A stretch of DNA of 41,694 bases from Akkermansiaceae bacterium UBA2381 (lineage in GTDB: Bacteria > Verrucomicrobiota > Verrucomicrobiia > Verrucomicrobiales > DEV007), in the NCBI GenBank assembly GCA_002344215.1, contig DDSV01000053.1:14025-55718 (forward strand), given 5' to 3'. Below the pieces are notes generated by a model, which did no database searches, was not told where the DNA came from, and worked only from the letters and a program-made list of their open reading frames with translations. The stretch's first letter is position 1. Each line of letters opens with the position of its first letter. Positions 15,515-24,746 of the stretch are shown here, piece by piece. A program made the translations under genes and the position numbers.

Positions 15515-16543
15515 GTGACCACCCCTTTCTCAGCAGATCCTTCGGCCGAACCGGCGAGGGAATTTGAACAGAGTCTGCGCCCGCCTGACTTTGGGGAATT
15601 CTGTGGTCAGATTAAGGTTAAAGAGCGCCTGATGTTGATGATAGAAGCCGCGAAGGGGCGCAACGACGCACTGGATCACGTCCTCCTGTGCGGCCCTCCC
15701 GGACTCGGGAAAACAACCCTCGCCCACATCCTTGCCCGCGCGTTCGGCAGCGAGATTCATCTCACGAGCGGGCCTCAGATCGAAAAGGCGGGAGATCTCG
15801 CCGGGATTCTCACCAATGTTCAGCACGGGGATTTTCTTTTCATTGACGAAATTCACCGCCTTCATCCCGCCATCGAAGAGTATCTCTATCCGGCGATGGA
15901 GGACTATAAGCTCGATATTATCATCGATCAGGGCCCGAGCGCCCGATCGATCTCTCTCTCGCTTCCAAAATTCACCCTCGTCGGAGCAACCACGAAGGCC
16001 GGTATGCTTACCCGGCCGCTCCTCTCCCGCTTCGGAATCACGAATCGCCTCGACTACTACTCGCCTGAGGAACTCGTCATCATTATCAAGCGTTCTGCGG
16101 CCCTCCTACTCGTGCCGATCGAAGACGAAGGCGCTCTGGAGATCGGGGCACGCAGCCGTGGAACCCCCCGTATCGCGAACGGACTGCTGCGTTGGGTGAG
16201 GGACTACGCCCAGGTCAGAGCCGATAATGTCATTACGCGTGACGTGGCTAGGGCCGCGCTCGCCATGCTGGACATCGACGAGGACGGACTGGACGAGATG
16301 GACAAGCGGATCCTCGAAGCCGTCGTGTTCAAATACAACGGCGGGCCGGTGGGCCTCAATTCGATTGCGGTGGCGGTCGGCGAGGACGAGGCCACGATCA
16401 ACGAAGTTTACGAACCCTACCTCATTCTTAAGGGCTACCTCAAAAGAACTCCGAGAGGCCGCTGCGCCATGCCGCTTGCTTATAGAAAGCTCGGAATGAC
16501 TCCTCCCGTCCCCGGCTCCGGGGAACAACTCGATCTCCTCTAA
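15515..16543 (+). CDS. ruvB: Holliday junction branch migration helicase RuvB
   Basis: RuvB is the AAA+ motor that, with RuvA and RuvC, moves and resolves Holliday junctions. The 342-residue protein contains LRPPDFGEFCGQ at the front, Walker A GPPGLGKTT (60-68), LTSGPQIEKAGDLAGILT, Walker B FIDEIHRL (109-116), sensor GATTKAGMLT and arginine-finger region PLLSRFGI, then the C-terminal winged helix (KRTPRGRCAMPLAYRKLG). The start is GTG at 15515. ruvA and ruvC are not in this window. A small membrane protein gene follows 26 bases downstream, probably in the same transcript. Confidence 0.98.
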   Translation: MTTPFSADPSAEPAREFEQSLRPPDFGEFCGQIKVKERLMLMIEAAKGRNDALDHVLLCGPPGLGKTTLAHILARAFGSEIHLTSGPQIEKAGDLAGILTNVQHGDFLFIDEIHRLHPAIEEYLYPAMEDYKLDIIIDQGPSARSISLSLPKFTLVGATTKAGMLTRPLLSRFGITNRLDYYSPEELVIIIKRSAALLLVPIEDEGALEIGARSRGTPRIANGLLRWVRDYAQVRADNVITRDVARAALAMLDIDEDGLDEMDKRILEAVVFKYNGGPVGLNSIAVAVGEDEATINEVYEPYLILKGYLKRTPRGRCAMPLAYRKLGMTPPVPGSGEQLDLL

Positions 16544-16569
16544 CCTATCTCATCTGAATCATTCTTCTC

Positions 16570-17286
16570 ATGAGCGAATTCATCCTCCAAATCGAAAAAC
16601 TGCTGTCTGCCATTGGTGATGCCGAATACCGCTATCTATTGCTTGAGCCGCTGATCTTCTACGGGCTTTTCATCGGGGTCGTCATGCTTGGGGTCGGATT
16701 CTTTCTAAAGGCCCAAAGACTCCAAACCGCTGCCCTGATCGTCGTCGGAGTCGCGGCCATGGCCCACTTTCCCTACAAGGACGCGCGTATTGCCGCTCAA
16801 CCCCGTATGGAGCAGGTTTACAAGCTGACCACCCCCTCCCGGGTAAAGGGCTTCGCCGAAAACACCAGTGCCTGGGTCGCCACCTCGTGGCAGTTCAAGC
16901 TCCTCGTTCTTTGTGTGATCGCCACGTTGATGATCGGAGTTCATCGCAACAAAATCGGTTTTGGCCTGGCCATTGCGACCATGCTTCTTGGCCTGATTGC
17001 CGCCAAAAACGCGATGTGGCTGAACTATCAGGACGCCATCGCCTACCACCCGAACCTCAAGGTCCACGAAGCCCCCATCGATACTCGAACGCCCGCCCCG
17101 TCCTCCGCTCCGGTCGCTGGGAGAAGTGAAGAACGTCGACCGGAACCTGCTGTCAGCAAGCCAATTGCCCCCGCCTCTCAGGCCCCTGCTGCAACACCTC
17201 CCCCCCGAACAACAGACCGCATCCCGGCACCCCGGCCACCCTCTGCGCCTCAGGCAAGAAGAGTGCAGCCGCTTCCGCGTTACTGA
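16570..17286 (+). CDS. Unknown four-helix membrane protein with Pro-rich tail
   Basis: I do not recognise this 238-residue protein. It has about four membrane helices (FYGLFIGVVMLGVGFFL about 28-44; LQTAALIVVGVAAMAHF about 51-67; FKLLVLCVIATLMIGV about 109-124; IGFGLAIATMLLGLIAA about 128-144), a loop with YKDARIAAQPRMEQVYKLTTPSRVKGF between helices 2 and 3, and from about residue 165 a disordered Pro/Ala/Arg tail. The layout hints at a DUF2231-like small membrane protein, but I cannot establish that. It follows ruvB closely and converges on the phosphatase gene, overlapping its end by 7 bases. Confidence 0.75.
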   Translation: MSEFILQIEKLLSAIGDAEYRYLLLEPLIFYGLFIGVVMLGVGFFLKAQRLQTAALIVVGVAAMAHFPYKDARIAAQPRMEQVYKLTTPSRVKGFAENTSAWVATSWQFKLLVLCVIATLMIGVHRNKIGFGLAIATMLLGLIAAKNAMWLNYQDAIAYHPNLKVHEAPIDTRTPAPSSAPVAGRSEERRPEPAVSKPIAPASQAPAATPPPRTTDRIPAPRPPSAPQARRVQPLPRY

Positions 17287-18395
17287 GGAGCGCGGAGATC
17301 CGCGAGAAAGCGGTCGACCACTTTGCCATCGACATCCCTGAGTTCCAGCGTCACCCGGAGCGCTTCCCAGTCGATCTCAACCAATCCGAAATTGCGACTC
17401 TGAAAGTTTTTGGGGCTGACCCGATGACGGTTCGGTTCCCCGTTTTTTCCTCCTCCGGCATTGGTCAATCCGCTCGTGGTCATTTCAAAAACGGGAAATC
17501 CCGGGCTATCGGGGTCGGTCGTCGCCAGTTTCATGATTTCCCCCATATGGCGGTCACCGCTGAAAAACACAACCGGACCTGTTTTCGATTCGGCAAGGAG
17601 ACGGAGTAAGCGCTGCCTTTCCAGTGGGAAGTTCTCCCAGAGCTCCCAGTGGTGATCCTGAGGGAGAACCTGAATACTGGAAAGAATCAGCCGGATGTCG
17701 GCCGGCTTTTTCAGTTCCTCTCCGAGCCACTTCCACTGATCTTCGCCCAATACCGTTGCAGATGGATCCCGATTCCGATCATACGGGCCATGAGTTGATT
17801 TTTCAGGAAAAGCGACGAGAGGCCCCCGGAAATAGCGGGTATCAAGGAGCAGGATTTGAAGCCGCTTGCCTTCGCCCCCGTCAAAATAGCGGGCGTCATA
17901 AATACCGGGACGATGCAAAGAAGGTGAGTCCGCAGGTGTCTGAAAAAACTCATGAAACACTTTTTCGGCCTCAGCCTTCGCCGGGAACTCGCTTCCGCCG
18001 TCGTTGACCCCATAGTCATGATCGTCCCATACCGCAATGACAGGACAGGTCTTGAGAAGCTTTTGATAGCCGGGAATCCCGCCAAGTTTCTTGTAACAGG
18101 CGCGCATCACCCCCATATCGGCGGTATCGGCATAAACATTGTCCCCCAGGAATAGAAACAACTGCGGCGACTGGGCGACAACTGCCTCCCAAATGGGCTG
18201 AGGTTTATCCTGGTCAGCACAGGAGCCAAGCGCGATCCGGGTGATCAGGGTCCCGGAGTTCACCGAACCTTCCGAGCTGCCTGCCTGCGGAAAAATCAGC
18301 ACATAAGCCAAAAGAAGCAGAATCTCTCCAAATCGAGAGCCCCCTACCCTGTCGACTCCAGCTCCACACCCTGTTGATTCTGCTCTTCGATTCAT
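17280..18395 (-). CDS. PhoD-like alkaline phosphatase / metallophosphatase
   Basis: An exported metallophosphoesterase of about 371 residues. The PhoD-like marks are all present: RIALGSCADQ, FLFLGDNVYADT (metal-binding Asp and Asn), VIAVWDDHDYGVND, LILSSIQVLPQDHHWE, and VVFFSGDRHMGEI with the last His ligands. PhoD enzymes use Fe3+/Ca2+ and release phosphate from phosphomonoesters and diesters; the shorter family members, such as this one, lack the long N-terminal domain of Bacillus PhoD. A hydrophobic segment (GEILLLLAYVLIFPQAGSS) serves as signal peptide. The ATG at 18395 is preferred, though the frame is open to 18434. It is divergent from glnD with a gap of only about 80 bases. Confidence 0.9.
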   Translation of the reverse strand: MNRRAESTGCGAGVDRVGGSRFGEILLLLAYVLIFPQAGSSEGSVNSGTLITRIALGSCADQDKPQPIWEAVVAQSPQLFLFLGDNVYADTADMGVMRACYKKLGGIPGYQKLLKTCPVIAVWDDHDYGVNDGGSEFPAKAEAEKVFHEFFQTPADSPSLHRPGIYDARYFDGGEGKRLQILLLDTRYFRGPLVAFPEKSTHGPYDRNRDPSATVLGEDQWKWLGEELKKPADIRLILSSIQVLPQDHHWELWENFPLERQRLLRLLAESKTGPVVFFSGDRHMGEIMKLATTDPDSPGFPVFEMTTSGLTNAGGGKNGEPNRHRVSPKNFQSRNFGLVEIDWEALRVTLELRDVDGKVVDRFLADLRAPQ

Positions 18396-18478
18396 TCGAC
18401 AACCAGCTAACTCCATGGAGGGGAACCAACGCAAATTGTTTTCGCTTTCATCCCGATTTCCCGTTAATTCGCCTCAGC

Positions 18479-21286
18479 ATGCCTAACGTCCAACTCCTCG
18501 ATACCGCCCGCGTCCGGGCCGTTGAAACCCTTAATCTCATTAAGGACTCATCGGGCGAAAAGCGTACCATGCTCACGCTCTACAAAGAGTTCCTCAAGAC
18601 CGGACGAAAAGAGATTGCCGATGCCCACAACGGCGGCGCCCCCGGGCTGGATGTGGCGGCGAGACGATCCGCTCTCATGGATGTTCTCCTCGCCGATATT
18701 TTCCGCCACTTTCTGGTGGAAACCCAGGCCGCTCAGAAAACAAAACTTGAGAACCCGGTCACGATTGTCGCAAGCGGAGGATACGGGCGAGGCCAGTTGA
18801 ATCCCGGCAGCGACATTGACCTGCAGTTCCTCGTTCCGGGATCGTCACACTCACTTCATCCGTCCGTCGCCGAGTTGGTGAATCAGGTCTCGCTGATGCT
18901 TTTCGATCTCGGGCTCAACGTTAGCTACCCGGTTCGCTCCATCAAGGAAGCCTGCAAGTTTGCCAACAAGGATCACCAGACGAAAACCACGCTCCTCGAT
19001 GCCAGGTTTGTCACCGGCGACGCGCAACTCTTCGCGCAATTCGAGGAGGCCTTTTTCGAACATTGCATTCGCGGACACGAGAAAAGCTACCTCGCGGAAC
19101 GCAGCCGCGATATACGGACCCGTCATGAAAAATACGGCAGGACCCCCCACCTCCAGGAACCGAATGTGAAAGAAGGTTGCGGAGGGTTACGCGATCACCA
19201 CAACCTCATTTGGGTACTCTGGGTTATTCGGAAATCCCGTGACCTGACGGCCCTCGTCCGCGAAGGCAAACTGACGGGACCCGCCTATCAGGAAATTGAA
19301 GACGCCTTTGAGTTTCTCATGCGGGTGCGGAACGAACTGCATTACAGTCAAAAGGGGCGACCGGGTGACATCCTTACGCTGCGACTGCAGGGCGTCGTGG
19401 CGACCAAACTCAACATTCCCGGAGCGAACATGCTTCGACGGAGTGAGGCCTTCATGCGGGACTACTATCGTCACACCCGCAATCTCTTCCAGCACAGCAC
19501 CTCCCTGATGCAGACCTTCGAACTTGAGGTTGTCGGAGACGACACTAAACGAATTCCGGTCTTCAACTTCCTGGCCCGGCAATCCGCGACGGAGGAGGCT
19601 TTCGACGGCTTCTACTCCAAAGGAGGCCTCATCTTTCCGGAGAACGATAAAATCTTCGAAGAAGATCCCTGCCGGATGATGCGCTTTTTCCTGCACTCGC
19701 AGAGGAGGAATCTCCGGACCAGCCCCGAGATCCGGAAACTCTTCAAGCTCAACCGGGACCGTATTGATGAGGGCTTCCGTCGCAGCAAGTCAAACCGCGA
19801 CACCTTTGAGGAGATTCTGCAAAACCGGGGTCAGGTCGCGCACATTTTTCGGCGAATGCATCGCGTCGGGTTTCTCGGGCTCTACATTCCGGAATTCGGC
19901 CAGCTCACGGATCTCGTCCAGCACGAGTTTTTTCATCGCTACTCGGCCGACGAGCACACCCTCCGCTGCATCGAAATTCTCGATTCCCTGATCCACTCGG
20001 ATGAGCCTAAGAAGCAATTTTTCAAAAGGATCTTTCAGGACATGGAAGATCCTGTTGCCCTCTACGTGGCACTTCTCATGCACGACACCGGACGGGCCGA
20101 GAACGTTCGTCATCACGAGGACGCCAGCGCGATTCTCGCGGCCAAGGTCTGCAAGCGTCTGGGCTACCGCGGTGACCGGCTTCGGCTCATCATGTTTCTC
20201 GTCGACCATCACCTGACCTTCTGGAAGACATCAACGACCAAAGACATCGGCGATCTTGAAACCATTGCGGAGTTTGCCGCCGCCGTGAAGAGCACTCCCT
20301 GGATGGAAGCCCTCCATCTCTTCACCTATGTCGACTCCAACGGGACAAACGACGAGGCGTGGAACGACTGGAAAGGCTCTCTCATGCACCAGCTCCACCG
20401 CCGCACCGCCTCCTACTTCGAGGACAGGAGCAAATACCGCAAAGAGTTTACCAAGCCTGTCTCTGAAACAAAACAACAGGTCCTCGCGAAGCTGCCGGAA
20501 AGCTATCTTGACGAGGTCGAGGCTCACTTTGCCAACATGCCGGAACGCTACTTCCGCCATCGGGGCTCGACCAGTATCGCCCGACATGTGAAGCTTTTTC
20601 ATCGCTTCCTGAAACTGACGAGAAAGAAGACCAACGAAAGTCTCATTCCCGTCCTCGGTTGGGAAGCCCGCCCTGACGAAGGCTACAGTCTTCTCGAAGT
20701 CGCCGGCTGGAACAGGCACCACCTGCTCGCGAAAGTCGCCGGTGCCCTCGCTGCGAGGAATCTGAACATCCTCTCGGCCGACTTCTACACCCGGGGAGAC
20801 GATCTCGTCCTCGATATCTTCCGTGTCTGCACCGCGACTTTCAATCCTGTCACATCACCCAAGGAGATCGAAAGAATTGAAAAACTCCTCGAGCAGGAGT
20901 TCGGAGTGGATGAAAAAGAGGTGAATTTCCGTTCCCTCATCGAGAACCGGGTGGCTCCCTCTATCGCCCGGTCCGAGCCGCCGAACTTTGACATTCCCCA
21001 GCGAATCTACCTCTCCAACGAAGATCACGACACCTCCACCGTTCTCGAAATCCAGGCACAGGATCGCATCGGGCTTCTCTACGATATCTTTACCGTTCTC
21101 GGCAATCTCGACGCCGAAGTCCTCAACGCGCGCATCAGCACCCAGGCCGGGGCCGCGATTGACAGACTCTATCTGGTGGATTCGAGCACCGAGAAAAAAA
21201 TCACTGACAAAAAGCGTCTTGCCATTCTCGAGGCCAAGTTGCTCGAATGCCTCCACGCGGCACCCGTTGAGGCGGAATTACCCTAG
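18479..21286 (+). CDS. glnD: [Protein-PII] uridylyltransferase / uridylyl-removing enzyme
   Basis: GlnD senses glutamine and controls nitrogen metabolism by adding UMP to, or removing it from, PII proteins. From the ATG at 18479 it has 935 residues. Domains in order: nucleotidyltransferase (about 95-250, with GGYGRGQLNPGSDIDL, G100 to D114), the GlnD PII-uridylylation helical domain (CGGLRDHHNLIWVLW), the HD hydrolase domain (EHTLRCIE and LMHDTGR with H535-D536), and two C-terminal ACT domains (GYSLLEVAGWNRHHLLAKV about 735, and LEIQAQDRIGLLYDIF about 855) that bind glutamine. The frame opens at 18374 but those extra 35 residues overlap the divergent phosphatase and lack conservation. No glnB, amtB or glnA is nearby. 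Confidence 0.97.
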   Translation: MPNVQLLDTARVRAVETLNLIKDSSGEKRTMLTLYKEFLKTGRKEIADAHNGGAPGLDVAARRSALMDVLLADIFRHFLVETQAAQKTKLENPVTIVASGGYGRGQLNPGSDIDLQFLVPGSSHSLHPSVAELVNQVSLMLFDLGLNVSYPVRSIKEACKFANKDHQTKTTLLDARFVTGDAQLFAQFEEAFFEHCIRGHEKSYLAERSRDIRTRHEKYGRTPHLQEPNVKEGCGGLRDHHNLIWVLWVIRKSRDLTALVREGKLTGPAYQEIEDAFEFLMRVRNELHYSQKGRPGDILTLRLQGVVATKLNIPGANMLRRSEAFMRDYYRHTRNLFQHSTSLMQTFELEVVGDDTKRIPVFNFLARQSATEEAFDGFYSKGGLIFPENDKIFEEDPCRMMRFFLHSQRRNLRTSPEIRKLFKLNRDRIDEGFRRSKSNRDTFEEILQNRGQVAHIFRRMHRVGFLGLYIPEFGQLTDLVQHEFFHRYSADEHTLRCIEILDSLIHSDEPKKQFFKRIFQDMEDPVALYVALLMHDTGRAENVRHHEDASAILAAKVCKRLGYRGDRLRLIMFLVDHHLTFWKTSTTKDIGDLETIAEFAAAVKSTPWMEALHLFTYVDSNGTNDEAWNDWKGSLMHQLHRRTASYFEDRSKYRKEFTKPVSETKQQVLAKLPESYLDEVEAHFANMPERYFRHRGSTSIARHVKLFHRFLKLTRKKTNESLIPVLGWEARPDEGYSLLEVAGWNRHHLLAKVAGALAARNLNILSADFYTRGDDLVLDIFRVCTATFNPVTSPKEIERIEKLLEQEFGVDEKEVNFRSLIENRVAPSIARSEPPNFDIPQRIYLSNEDHDTSTVLEIQAQDRIGLLYDIFTVLGNLDAEVLNARISTQAGAAIDRLYLVDSSTEKKITDKKRLAILEAKLLECLHAAPVEAELP

Positions 21287-21346
21287 CGAGAAGGCCGGCT
21301 TCTTTTCAACTCGGAGTCACTCTTTGATCGACGTCTCTCAGTCGTT

Positions 21347-22342
21347 TCAGAGAGCTTGCCGGGGGCGTTCGTCGTTGCGCCCTTCACTGTAGGCCTCGAT
21401 AATTCGGGCAACCACCGGGTGCCTCACCACGTCGGATGACTCAAAGCGGGTGAACGCAATTCCCTCCACCCCCTGAAGGAGATCGATCGCCTCTAGCAAG
21501 CCGCTACGGCTTTTCGGACGCAGATCAACCTGAGACGGATCCCCGGTCACGATACATTTGGAATGTTCACCCAAACGGGTCAGAAACATGAACATCTGCT
21601 CGCGACTCGCATTCTGTGCCTCATCGAGGATGACACAGGCACGGTTGAGGGTGCGTCCCCGCATGTAGGCGAGAGGGGCAATCTCGATGAGATTTTTTTC
21701 GGCGAACTTCATGGCCTCCGCTCCATCCAACATATCGTTCATCGCGTCGTAAAGCGGTCGCAGGTACGGCAGAACCTTCTCCTCCAACGCTCCGGGTAGA
21801 AAACCGAGTGCCTCTCCTGCTTCGACGGCGGGCCGGGTCAGCATGATCCGGTCGATCTGGCGGCTCTTCAGGAGATCCAGTGCGTAGGCCATCGCGAGAT
21901 AAGTCTTGCCCGTGCCCGCAGGTCCAATCCCGAATACCACGTCATGAGTGTCGAGTGCTTCGACATTCTTCAACTGGTTCAGGTTGCGCGGGGTGACGGC
22001 CGGTTTGGATCCATTTCCAAGAAGGCGGCACTTAAAAAGGTCCAAGACCTTCAACGCTTCATTGCCGCCCGCACTCGAGAGTGACTCCGCTGCGGCGTTC
22101 ACGGCATAGAGGAAGGAATGTCTCGTGATCAACCCTCCTTTTCGCCGAGCCTGTTCGAGATCGTCGAGAATGGCGGCTCCGGCCTCGATCTGTCTTTCCT
22201 CGCCTTCAAACCGGATCCATGAATCCCTCGTCGTCACCGTAAGGTTGAGCCTCTCCCCCATTTCCTTCAGCAGAGAGAGATCATCCGCAAACAAAGCGTG
22301 GAGGAAATGCGGACTATCGAACTCTACAGTTCTCTCAGCCAT
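21347..22342 (-). CDS. phoH: PhoH-family ATPase
   Basis: A 331-residue PhoH-like (YbeZ-type) protein, a P-loop ATPase implicated in RNA and ribosome metabolism. An N-terminal KH-like region (about 15-70) precedes Walker A GPAGTGKTYLA (140-150), LTRPAVEAGEALGFLPG, AYMRGRTL, Walker B VILDEAQNAS (D240, E241) and VTGDPSQVDL. In many bacteria phoH is next to ybeY and the HD membrane protein; here those two lie together 13 kb away. It is convergent with glnD, 60 bases apart, and follows the unknown secreted-protein genes on the same strand. Confidence 0.95.
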   Translation of the reverse strand: MAERTVEFDSPHFLHALFADDLSLLKEMGERLNLTVTTRDSWIRFEGEERQIEAGAAILDDLEQARRKGGLITRHSFLYAVNAAAESLSSAGGNEALKVLDLFKCRLLGNGSKPAVTPRNLNQLKNVEALDTHDVVFGIGPAGTGKTYLAMAYALDLLKSRQIDRIMLTRPAVEAGEALGFLPGALEEKVLPYLRPLYDAMNDMLDGAEAMKFAEKNLIEIAPLAYMRGRTLNRACVILDEAQNASREQMFMFLTRLGEHSKCIVTGDPSQVDLRPKSRSGLLEAIDLLQGVEGIAFTRFESSDVVRHPVVARIIEAYSEGRNDERPRQAL

Positions 22343-22390
22343 GGGGAGCCTTCTTCTAATTGGATGATTGAAGCCGCATGAGGTGACGAC

Positions 22391-22897
22391 TCAGCGGTAA
22401 CCGTAGACAAGTCCCCAGTCCAGCGAACCGGAAAATTCCCCCACTCCCTCGACGGGGTCGTTTGCTCCACGTTCTTCGTCGGTCAACCCCTCGCCGGTCT
22501 TGCTGTATTCGGCGACGACCCGGATGAGGTAGGTTGCCGTCTTCTGAGGGAGCGCACGCACCCCTGCGAACGAATCACGGGCAAATGACTCCAGCCCGAC
22601 GGAGTTTCCTTCGCTGTCAAAGATATCCACCTTGATGGTCGCCCCGGGCCAGCTCGTCCCCGCCCAGAACCAGTACTCGTTCCCTCTGAAAAGCTGGTGC
22701 TTCACAAGGAGCGGTTTGCCAGGCTCGACTTCTCCGGACCAGTTGTCCTCACGCACTTCGAATCCCTGTTCCACATACGGAGTCGCCGCCTCAAGCGCCA
22801 GCGAGATCGCCTCGTTGACGTATCCATAAACGAGACCGCCAAGACTGGCTCCGAGGGCAACCGCCACCGCAGGGATTTTAAAATTTGAATAATTCAT
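22391..22897 (-). CDS. Small exported protein of unknown function
   Basis: I do not recognise this 168-residue protein. A hydrophobic N-terminus (IPAVAVALGASLGGLVYGYV, about 8-27) acts as signal or anchor. The mature part has beta-rich character with WSGEVEPGKPLLVKHQLFRGNEYWFWAG, IKVDIFDSEGNSVG and TATYLIRVVAEYS, suggestive of a small beta-sandwich, similar in flavour to pre-peptidase C-terminal-like domains that start with a GExxxYxFxL pattern. There are no cysteines. It lies 19 bases after the next secreted unknown and 48 bases before phoH on the same strand. Confidence 0.7.
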   Translation of the reverse strand: MNYSNFKIPAVAVALGASLGGLVYGYVNEAISLALEAATPYVEQGFEVREDNWSGEVEPGKPLLVKHQLFRGNEYWFWAGTSWPGATIKVDIFDSEGNSVGLESFARDSFAGVRALPQKTATYLIRVVAEYSKTGEGLTDEERGANDPVEGVGEFSGSLDWGLVYGYR

Positions 22898-22916
22898 CTA
22901 TCTCTTCAAAACCGGC

Positions 22917-23801
22917 TCAGTTGATCGAGGTGCCGGTTTCGGCCGCCTTCTTTTCGAAATAATATTCTTCGAGCATGGTCCGACTGATATCCCGCAGTTG
23001 ATTGATATCCTCCTCGGATATCTCGGTCGAAGGCGCGATGATTGCCTCAAGTCGGGCGAGGCCTGTTGAGATCGACCGTATTTGCGGCGAGTTTGCCGAC
23101 GGGCCCTTCATTGAATCCAGAAGCCCCCGGAAGTGCTCAATAAGACCCGGCTGATTAAGAAGTTCAGCCTTGTCCTCGCTGAATGAATTGCTGATGAAAG
23201 AGGTCACCACATTCGTGCCCCGTAACCATCCTCCCAGACTCACCAAACCGGATAGCTCGTCATCCCTGAGTTTTTCCATGGTCGTGCGAACTGTTTGCTG
23301 AGTCGCATCAAGTTCGTCCCGGACTTTCTTCCAGTCACTGTTCCCTGCCGCCTCGATGATGCTGAGGCTGTGCGGTCTCACTGCGGCCGCTAAACCGAGC
23401 GCTTCTGATAGCGCGAGAACTCGCTTCCCTATTGTTTGAATTTCATCGGCGTTCTTCGCCTGAACCGCAATAAATCCCTCGCCAACCAGACTTCCGAAGG
23501 TCAACGCGAGAATGGCCCTTTCCCCGACCGGGTCACCCTGTTCGGGAAGTTCGATTCCACTGTTCCAGTCGGGCTCATCGAGTTTCTCAAGCACGGCGAA
23601 AATTTCCGCGGGAATCGGGACCACCACCTTCTCCACCATCTCTCCCGGAAAATTCGACAGATCGATCCGTTCGGGGGCATTCGGCGCGTTTTCAGCATTC
23701 AGTAGACCTGCTCCGAATATCAAAGTGGCGACGAAGACCGCCCCGAGCCCAGCCAACGGCGCCCGGCCGAAGATCCTAATAACGTTTTCAATCATTACCA
23801 T
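22917..23801 (-). CDS. Exported helical protein of unknown function
   Basis: A 294-residue protein with a signal peptide (LAGLGAVFVATLIFGAGLLNAENAP, cleaved about residue 36) and an otherwise mostly helical sequence with no cysteines or catalytic motif that I can see. The mature part begins RIDLSNFPGEMVEKVVVPIPAEIFAVLEKLDEPDW and contains GERAILALTFGSLVGEGFIAVQAKN and a WLRGTNVVTSFI stretch. I believe related secreted proteins occur across Verrucomicrobiota without an assigned role, but that is from memory. MIENV at 23795 is an equally possible start. It pairs with the downstream small exported protein. Confidence 0.72.
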   Translation of the reverse strand: MVMIENVIRIFGRAPLAGLGAVFVATLIFGAGLLNAENAPNAPERIDLSNFPGEMVEKVVVPIPAEIFAVLEKLDEPDWNSGIELPEQGDPVGERAILALTFGSLVGEGFIAVQAKNADEIQTIGKRVLALSEALGLAAAVRPHSLSIIEAAGNSDWKKVRDELDATQQTVRTTMEKLRDDELSGLVSLGGWLRGTNVVTSFISNSFSEDKAELLNQPGLIEHFRGLLDSMKGPSANSPQIRSISTGLARLEAIIAPSTEISEEDINQLRDISRTMLEEYYFEKKAAETGTSIN

Positions 23802-23991
23802 TCAGGGAAAGTATCGCAGAAATTCCGTGAGTATCAATCATCCATGCGTGCGGTTCTCCGCAGTCCCGCAGGTCCTCCCACCGTGCCGACGACGGGAAGC
23901 TTGCTGCATCCCCCCCTTGGACAAACAATCAGGAATTCCTGACTGTCATATTTCCGGGGCGATTCTGGCACCATTCGGCCCCTGTTCCATT
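23802..23991. other. Gap between surE and the secreted-protein pair
   Basis: A 190-base spacer between surE and the downstream gene on the same strand. No gene or hairpin with a T-run is evident; a promoter for the secreted pair is likely here. Confidence 0.3.
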
Positions 23992-24687
23992 TCAGAGGGA
24001 GGCAACCGTAACGGCGATATCTCCACCAAAACAAACATCCACGTCACTTCCGGACACACGGGGCCGATCATGGTAATCGCCGGCATAGGACAATTGACCC
24101 GGAATTGTCTCCTCATAGACCACATGCAGCGAGTGCCGCTCCTGCGGGCAGACGATGATCCGGGGCTCCCGATCTCCCTCGGCGGGGTGAGGGAGATTTA
24201 CATTCCAGAAATGCCCCTCCTCGAGCGGTTCCTCGAGCAGCCCGCGAATGACACGCTCCACCCGCCCGGAGGCTCGATCCCAATCGAGCGCAAGGCCGCG
24301 ACGAAGATAGTGGGAAAAGGCAATTCCCGGAACTCCGGCGAAGGCTGCCTCGCGAACTGCGGCAACCGTTCCTGAGATGGCGAAATCATGTCTCCCCAGA
24401 TTGCCTCCGTGATTGATACCTGAAAGCACCCAGTCCGGACGCTTCGGCAAAAGCCTCGAAAGTGCCACGCGGGTGCAGTCGGCGGGCGTTCCCTCCACCG
24501 CAAAGCGACGCTCCCCACGCGGCTCATATCGTATCGGAGTCTCTGTCGTGACCCGGTGCCCGATCTGCGACATTTGAGTCGCCGGAGCCACCACCCACAC
24601 CTCGCTGAAAAACCGCTCCGCCACAGTGCGCAAAGCGTCCAGTCCTGGAGCCTCGATCCCGTCGTCATTGGTGAGCAGTGCAATCAT
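23992..24687 (-). CDS. surE: 5'/3'-nucleotidase SurE
   Basis: SurE is a metal-dependent nucleotidase of the stationary-phase survival family that dephosphorylates nucleoside monophosphates. The 231-residue protein has the N-terminal LLTNDDGIEAPGL with the acidic metal ligands (D8, D9), VVAPATQMSQIGH with the serine ligand, EGTPADCTRVAL, and WVLSGINHGGNLGRHDFAISGTVAAVREA with the Asn ligand. The usual tyrosine in the NxGxxxxYSGT motif is replaced by Phe-Ala-Ile (DFAISGT), a mild variation. The ATG at 24687 faces psd head to head with a gap of about 59 bases. Confidence 0.93.
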   Translation of the reverse strand: MIALLTNDDGIEAPGLDALRTVAERFFSEVWVVAPATQMSQIGHRVTTETPIRYEPRGERRFAVEGTPADCTRVALSRLLPKRPDWVLSGINHGGNLGRHDFAISGTVAAVREAAFAGVPGIAFSHYLRRGLALDWDRASGRVERVIRGLLEEPLEEGHFWNVNLPHPAEGDREPRIIVCPQERHSLHVVYEETIPGQLSYAGDYHDRPRVSGSDVDVCFGGDIAVTVASL

Positions 24688-24746
24688 TCAGGAAAATTCG
24701 GGAAAAGAGTTTTGCTCCTCCTCTTTGCGGGGTCTATCTCTCATCC

